A stretch of 10,235 nt of DNA from Oxalobacter sp. (GTDB lineage Bacteria; Pseudomonadota; Gammaproteobacteria; Burkholderiales; Burkholderiaceae_D). Location of the stretch: NCBI GenBank assembly GCA_012512465.1, contig JAAZED010000443.1:1-10235 (forward strand), given 5' to 3'. Within the stretch, counting starts at the first letter, position 1; each line of letters opens with the position of its first letter. Under the pieces are notes generated by a model, which saw nothing but the letters and a program-made list of their open reading frames with translations, had not been told where the DNA came from and did not search any database. Made by a program: the position numbers and the translations under genes. Shown here piece after piece: positions 6,993-10,235 of the stretch.

Positions 6993-7283
6993 ATGGAAAA
7001 AAGTGCAGTAAAGGAACAATTATCAGCCATGCTGGATGGTGAACTTGAGGGCGAAGCGATAGATAGGGTTTTGCATGAATTCGCTGATAGGGATTTATAT
7101 GAAACCGCCGGACTTTATTTACAGATCGGAGATGTCTTACGGCAGGGAGAGGCCTTCATGGCGCCTTCTTGTGATCTGGCTGTTTTAATCCGGGAATATC
7201 TGAAATCGGAAAGCTACCTTTCTGTTGATCTGGATGAAACAGAGGATATCCGGCAAAAGAAGAGGCTGATAATAGAGATTTGA
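6993..7283 (+). CDS. rseA: Anti-sigma-E factor, RseA N-terminal domain only (no membrane anchor)
   Basis: The 96-residue product starts with KEQLSAMLDGELEGEAIDRVL, the characteristic N-terminus of RseA/MucA anti-sigma factors, followed by LYLQIGDVLRQGEAF, matching the second conserved segment. This domain binds sigma-E in the cytoplasm. Standard RseA proteins are about 200 residues and continue with one transmembrane helix and a periplasmic domain cut by DegS and RseP. Here no hydrophobic segment is present; the protein ends in a charged tail (DLDETEDIRQKKRLIIEI), and the following bases in all three frames give no membrane helix. The start is ATG 6993, with AGGGAG at 6976-6981, 11 bases upstream; ATG 6972, right after the rpoE stop, would add seven residues. 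It is either a working soluble inhibitor or a truncated remnant. No rseB or mucD follows. Confidence 0.75.
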   Translation: MEKSAVKEQLSAMLDGELEGEAIDRVLHEFADRDLYETAGLYLQIGDVLRQGEAFMAPSCDLAVLIREYLKSESYLSVDLDETEDIRQKKRLIIEI

Positions 7284-7699
7284 CTATCAGGCAGAAAAAC
7301 ATACCCCGGGTGTCTGGACGTTAAAAAGCAATCGTCACAGAAGATGGTGTTTTTTTTATCGTGATGATCGTGCTTTTTTATTCCGTTGATCCTGGGCTCA
7401 TCCCTCATTCATTTGCCTGCTGCAAAGCGGCTTTTTCCCGCTTGTCGTCGTTACCGTGCCAAAATTGAATTCGCCATATGCCCGATACGGCTTCGTCCAC
7501 TGTTGGGCCGTCGCCTTGACAGTCAGGAAAAATCAGCCTTTCGCCCACGACAATTTAATGAGGGCTGAGCCTGGCCTGATAAACAAAGAAGACAGGGTGG
7601 TATGGATAAAACAAGCCCGGATTTTGGTATTTTCCATGATAAAATATAAGGCTATCTAAAAAAGTAATCCGTCTTAATTTTTTCATTGGAGTTTGTCTC
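7284..7699. other. Gene-free stretch of about 416 bases between rseA and ndk
   Basis: I see no protein I recognise on either strand; the short open frames lack ribosome binding sites and family resemblance. It holds a run of eight T (7350-7357) with only weak pairing upstream, a small hairpin AAGCGG/CCGCTT (7425-7430 and 7438-7443, loop of seven), an isolated TTGACA (7516-7521) with no -10 at the right distance, and near ndk an extended -10-like box. It may be the scar of a deletion or rearrangement that removed the rest of rseA and the rseB/mucD genes usual at this place. Confidence 0.6.
7637..7645 (+). promoter_or_regulatory. Candidate ndk promoter: extended -10 element
   Basis: TG-A-TAAAAT matches an extended -10 box with one mismatch, about 55 bases before the ndk start. 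No convincing -35 is found at 16-18 bases. The same TGnTAAAAT form precedes acpP at 4139-4147. Confidence 0.35.
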
Positions 7700-8125
7700 A
7701 TGGCAATCGAACGCACCCTGTCGATTATTAAGCCCGATGCAGTGGCAAAAGATGTAATCGGCCAGATTTATTCCCGTTTTGAAAATGCAGGCCTCAAAAT
7801 TATTGCAGCACGCATGGTCAAGCTGTCCCGCGCTGAAGCAGAAGGATTTTATGCCGAGCATCGTGAGCGCCCGTTCTTTAAGGATCTGGTCGATTTCATG
7901 ATGTCAGGTCCTGTTATGGTTCAGGTGCTGGAAGGTGACAATGCCATCGCAAAAAACCGCGAACTGATGGGGGCGACCAATCCGAAAGAAGCAGACAAAG
8001 GCACCATTCGCGCTGATTTTGCCGACTCCATTGATGCCAATGCGGTACATGGCTCAGACAGTGCGACAGCGGCAACCAAGGAGATTGCGTTTTTCTTTCC
8101 GGAAACCCAGGCCTACTCCCGTTAA
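7700..8125 (+). CDS. ndk: Nucleoside diphosphate kinase
   Basis: Ndk balances nucleoside triphosphate pools by passing the gamma-phosphate of ATP to NDPs through a phosphohistidine. The protein has 141 residues, the standard bacterial length. It starts [15 protein letters not shown] (Lys11), and carries Tyr51, Arg87, Thr93 (GATNP), Arg104 (TIRADF), Asn114 and the catalytic His117 in [12 protein letters not shown] at 7688-7691 lies eight bases before the ATG. It begins a block with rlmN and rodZ, and a likely terminator follows its stop, so it may be transcribed partly on its own. Confidence 0.97.
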   Translation: MAIERTLSIIKPDAVAKDVIGQIYSRFENAGLKIIAARMVKLSRAEAEGFYAEHRERPFFKDLVDFMMSGPVMVQVLEGDNAIAKNRELMGATNPKEADKGTIRADFADSIDANAVHGSDSATAATKEIAFFFPETQAYSR

Positions 8126-8133
8126 TGATGTGA

Positions 8134-8168
8134 CCTGCCCATAAAAGCGGGCGGGCTTTCTCTTTTCT
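8134..8168 (+). terminator. Likely intrinsic terminator after ndk
   Basis: CCTGCCC (8134-8140) pairs with GGGCGGG (8149-8155), seven pairs with one U-G, around an eight-base loop, followed by the T-rich CTTTCTCTTTTC. The tail is interrupted by C, so termination may be partial, leaving read-through into rlmN only 20 bases further on. Confidence 0.65.
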
Positions 8169-8174
8169 GTATTT

Positions 8175-9320
8175 ATGACGACAGCCCGGACAAATCTGCT
8201 TGATCTGAATCCGGTTCAACTGGTGGAATATTGTTTGCGCCTGGATGAAAAGCCTTTCAGGGCCAGGCAGTTGCAACGCTGGATTCACCAGTCAGGTGTC
8301 AGTGATTTTGACCAGATGACCGATCTGGCCAAGTCGTTGCGTCACAAGCTGTCGCATTGTGCGCAGGTGGTTGCCCCTTCTGTTATTGCTGACCATACCT
8401 CAACGGATGGCACGCGAAAATGGCTGATGGATGTCGGGCAGGGAAATGCCATTGAAACGGTTTTTATTCCTGAAGGGAACCGCGGTACCCTGTGTGTTTC
8501 AACGCAGGCGGGCTGTACGGTGAATTGTGTATTCTGCTCAACCGGGAAACAGGGGTTCAGCCGTAATCTGACGACAGGTGAAATTATCGGCCAACTGTGG
8601 ATGGCCGAATTTGCCTTGCGGATGATAAATGAAGGTGAGGACCGGCCGGTTCGGCAGATTTCCAATGTTGTCCTGATGGGAATGGGTGAACCGCTCTTTA
8701 ATTTTGAGGCCAGTGTCAGTGCGTTAAAGCTGATGCTCGATGACAATGCCTATGGGTTGTCCCGTCGGCGAGTAACGGTATCTACCAGTGGCGTGGTGCC
8801 GATGATTGACAGGCTGGCAACGGAATGCCCGGTTGCGCTTGCGGTTTCTTTGCATGCTTCTAACGATACGCTTCGCAACAGGCTGGTTCCGCTGAACCGC
8901 AAGCATCCGTTATCGTCGCTGATGGCCGCCTGTCGTCGTTATCTTGATTACGCGCCAAGAGACTTCATCACGTTTGAATATTGCATGCTGGATGGCGTGA
9001 ATGATTCTGATGAACACGCAAGGGAACTGGTGGAACTGGTGAAAAATGGTCCTTCTCCCGTCTCGTGCAAATTCAATCTCATTCCGTTTAATCCGTTTGA
9101 GGCCTCCGGTTTGCGCCGTTCAAAGGCCGGGCGGATACAGTCTTTTTCACAGATTCTGATGGATGCAGGAATCGTGACAACGGTGCGTAAAACACGGGGC
9201 GATGATATTGACGCTGCCTGTGGCTTGCTGGCCGGCGAGGTTCAGGACAGGACAGATATCAGGAAAAGAATCATGCAAATGCAGGTCTGTTATACCGAAT
9301 CCGGGGATGAATTGCATTAA
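8175..9320 (+). CDS. rlmN: Dual-specificity 23S rRNA/tRNA adenine-C2 methyltransferase RlmN
   Basis: RlmN is a radical SAM enzyme that methylates carbon 2 of A2503 in 23S rRNA and A37 in some tRNAs. The 381-residue protein is of normal length. The 4Fe-4S cluster motif CxxxCxxC is at Cys114, Cys118 and Cys121 ([13 protein letters not shown]). The two mechanistic cysteines are Cys107 (LCVSTQAGC) and Cys349 (DDIDAACG). The radical SAM glycine-rich motif [12 protein letters not shown] and the SLHASND segment are present. The N-terminal [14 protein letters not shown] and [11 protein letters not shown] give the accessory domain. The start at ATG 8175 fits family N-termini, but the preceding bases are pyrimidine-rich with no Shine-Dalgarno, directly behind the ndk terminator. 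Confidence 0.96.
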   Translation: MTTARTNLLDLNPVQLVEYCLRLDEKPFRARQLQRWIHQSGVSDFDQMTDLAKSLRHKLSHCAQVVAPSVIADHTSTDGTRKWLMDVGQGNAIETVFIPEGNRGTLCVSTQAGCTVNCVFCSTGKQGFSRNLTTGEIIGQLWMAEFALRMINEGEDRPVRQISNVVLMGMGEPLFNFEASVSALKLMLDDNAYGLSRRRVTVSTSGVVPMIDRLATECPVALAVSLHASNDTLRNRLVPLNRKHPLSSLMAACRRYLDYAPRDFITFEYCMLDGVNDSDEHARELVELVKNGPSPVSCKFNLIPFNPFEASGLRRSKAGRIQSFSQILMDAGIVTTVRKTRGDDIDAACGLLAGEVQDRTDIRKRIMQMQVCYTESGDELH

Positions 9321-9370
9321 TCGACATGATTTTCTGGAAAAATGTGACAATTACGAATAATATTGAATGA

Positions 9371-9384
9371 TTTGGAAACAAAAA
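9371..9384 (+). repeat. Copy 2 of the 14-base sequence shared by the acpP and rodZ leaders
   Basis: TTTGGAAACAAAAA, identical to 4096-4109, followed by TTTTCA at 9390-9395. It lies 77 bases upstream of rodZ within a 127-base gap in which no convincing promoter was found. Confidence 0.5.
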
Positions 9385-9447
9385 GCCGCTTTTCATGGCG
9401 TTTATGTTGCACATTGACATGCAAGCAGCGCTCACGTGGAGTTTTGA

Positions 9448-10235
9448 ATGAACATCGATGAAATGAAAGAAGAAGAAAAAGATGCTGCTGAATCTGGTGC
9501 GAACGTATCAGAAGAAAAAAACTCAAATGAGCCCCAGGTTACCTCCCCGGCGGATACGCAGGGGTCTTTGAATATGGATGCAGAAGAAAAAACGTCCGCT
9601 GGGGAGGAAGCTGAAAAAGCTGCCGAACCCGCCAGCGAACCGTTAAAGCCTGGTGCTCAGCTCGCGGTATTTCGTGTGGCTGCCGGTGTCGATCAGGAAC
9701 AGGTTGCAGCCAGTCTGAAGATGACGGTACGGCAGGTTCGCGAGCTTGAAGCGGATAACTATGAAGCATTGCATGGCATTGCCATTTCAAGAGGGTTTAT
9801 CCGTGCCTACGCAAAGATGCTGCAGGTTGATCCGGAACCGCTGGTTGCCATGTTTAAATCAGAAGAGCCTGCGAGCAAGCAACTGGATCAGATCCCCAGG
9901 CAGAATACTTCCGAACGCTTCATGCAGAGCAGCCAGTCTTTTGGAAAAAAACGGCGCTTTGGAAAAACCGGCTGGTTTATCCTGATTGTCATTGTGCTGG
10001 CTTTGGCTTATGCCGTGCACAGCATGAAATGGTTTTCTGGCGGTTTTTCACTGAAGAAGAAATCGGAGCCGGTTGCTGAGGTAAAAAAACAGGAGGCATC
10101 AAAATCTGTTTCGACCGTGATTGATACACCCAAAGTGGTGATCTCCGAACCGGAAAAAGCCCCCGCTTCTGCAGAAAATACTGCTGGCAAGGATGAGAAA
10201 GTTCCGGAAGCAGATGCTGCAAAGAAAGAAGGAGA
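9448..10235 (+). CDS. rodZ: RodZ-like cell-shape protein: helix-turn-helix plus membrane helix (3' end outside window)
   Basis: The frame stays open for 262 codons to the window edge. It begins with an acidic low-complexity region (1-65, many Glu), then a helix-turn-helix domain of the RodZ type (about 68-138: GAQLAVFRVAAGVDQEQVAA, then VRELEADNYEAL and SRGFIRAYAKMLQVDP). A basic patch, GKKRRFGK, precedes a single transmembrane helix (about 175-192: GWFILIVIVLALAYAV), and a Lys/Glu/Ala-rich, probably periplasmic, linker follows. RodZ links the MreB cytoskeleton to the membrane and helps set rod shape. GGAG (9438-9441) six bases before the ATG supports this start. The position after ndk-rlmN agrees with betaproteobacterial gene order. 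The C-terminal domain lies outside the window. Naming as RodZ is by domain layout and context. Confidence 0.85.
   Translation, partial: MNIDEMKEEEKDAAESGANVSEEKNSNEPQVTSPADTQGSLNMDAEEKTSAGEEAEKAAEPASEPLKPGAQLAVFRVAAGVDQEQVAASLKMTVRQVRELEADNYEALHGIAISRGFIRAYAKMLQVDPEPLVAMFKSEEPASKQLDQIPRQNTSERFMQSSQSFGKKRRFGKTGWFILIVIVLALAYAVHSMKWFSGGFSLKKKSEPVAEVKKQEASKSVSTVIDTPKVVISEPEKAPASAENTAGKDEKVPEADAAKKEG

Noticed and set aside
7516..7521. Perfect TTGACA as an ndk -35 box
   Set aside because: No -10-like hexamer lies 16-18 bases downstream (TTTCGC and neighbours).
7386..7659. Two short overlapping + strand open frames (60 and 67 codons) in the rseA-ndk gap
   Set aside because: No ribosome binding sites, no hydrophobic or domain pattern, and no resemblance to the missing RseA C-terminus, RseB or MucD.
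9414..9419. Perfect TTGACA before rodZ as a -35 box
   Set aside because: The -10 position would fall on the Shine-Dalgarno region GTGGAG and shows no TATAAT-like sequence.

Overview
The window reads as one strand (+) of a bacterial chromosome of moderate GC. The protein sequences and gene order point to a betaproteobacterium of the order Burkholderiales. An Oxalobacteraceae member, perhaps close to Oxalobacter, is my best guess; the family and genus are inference. I saw no mobile element, tRNA, rRNA or CRISPR array, and all convincing genes lie on the + strand.

Region 1 (1-5763) is the classical type II fatty acid synthesis cluster, rpmF(end)-plsX-fabH-fabD-fabG-acpP-fabF. PlsX makes acyl-phosphate from acyl-ACP for phospholipid synthesis. 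FabD loads malonyl onto ACP, FabH starts chains, FabF elongates them, FabG reduces the beta-keto group, and AcpP carries the chain. plsX/fabH and fabD/fabG overlap by ATGA, which suggests translational coupling. acpP has its own long AT-rich leader with a promoter-like extended -10. A strong hairpin with a GNRA loop and T-run ends the cluster after fabF.

Region 2 (5764-7283) is a sigma-E type unit: a two-helix membrane protein that looks like YgfX/CptA, an ECF sigma factor (rpoE), and a short anti-sigma protein with the RseA N-terminal domain. The anti-sigma has no transmembrane segment or periplasmic domain, and no rseB or mucD follows. About 416 bases without a recognisable gene come next (7284-7699).

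Region 3 (7700-10235) is ndk-rlmN-rodZ, with rodZ running off the right edge. In many Burkholderiales, as I recall, this block and the rpoE block lie at separate loci and a pilF/pilW gene sits between rlmN and rodZ. The gene-free stretch therefore looks like the junction of two syntenic blocks, and the anti-sigma gene is cut short exactly there.

Most of the window is housekeeping. The one real candidate for new biology is the apparently soluble, truncated anti-sigma factor, which could not be controlled by the usual DegS/RseP membrane proteolysis.
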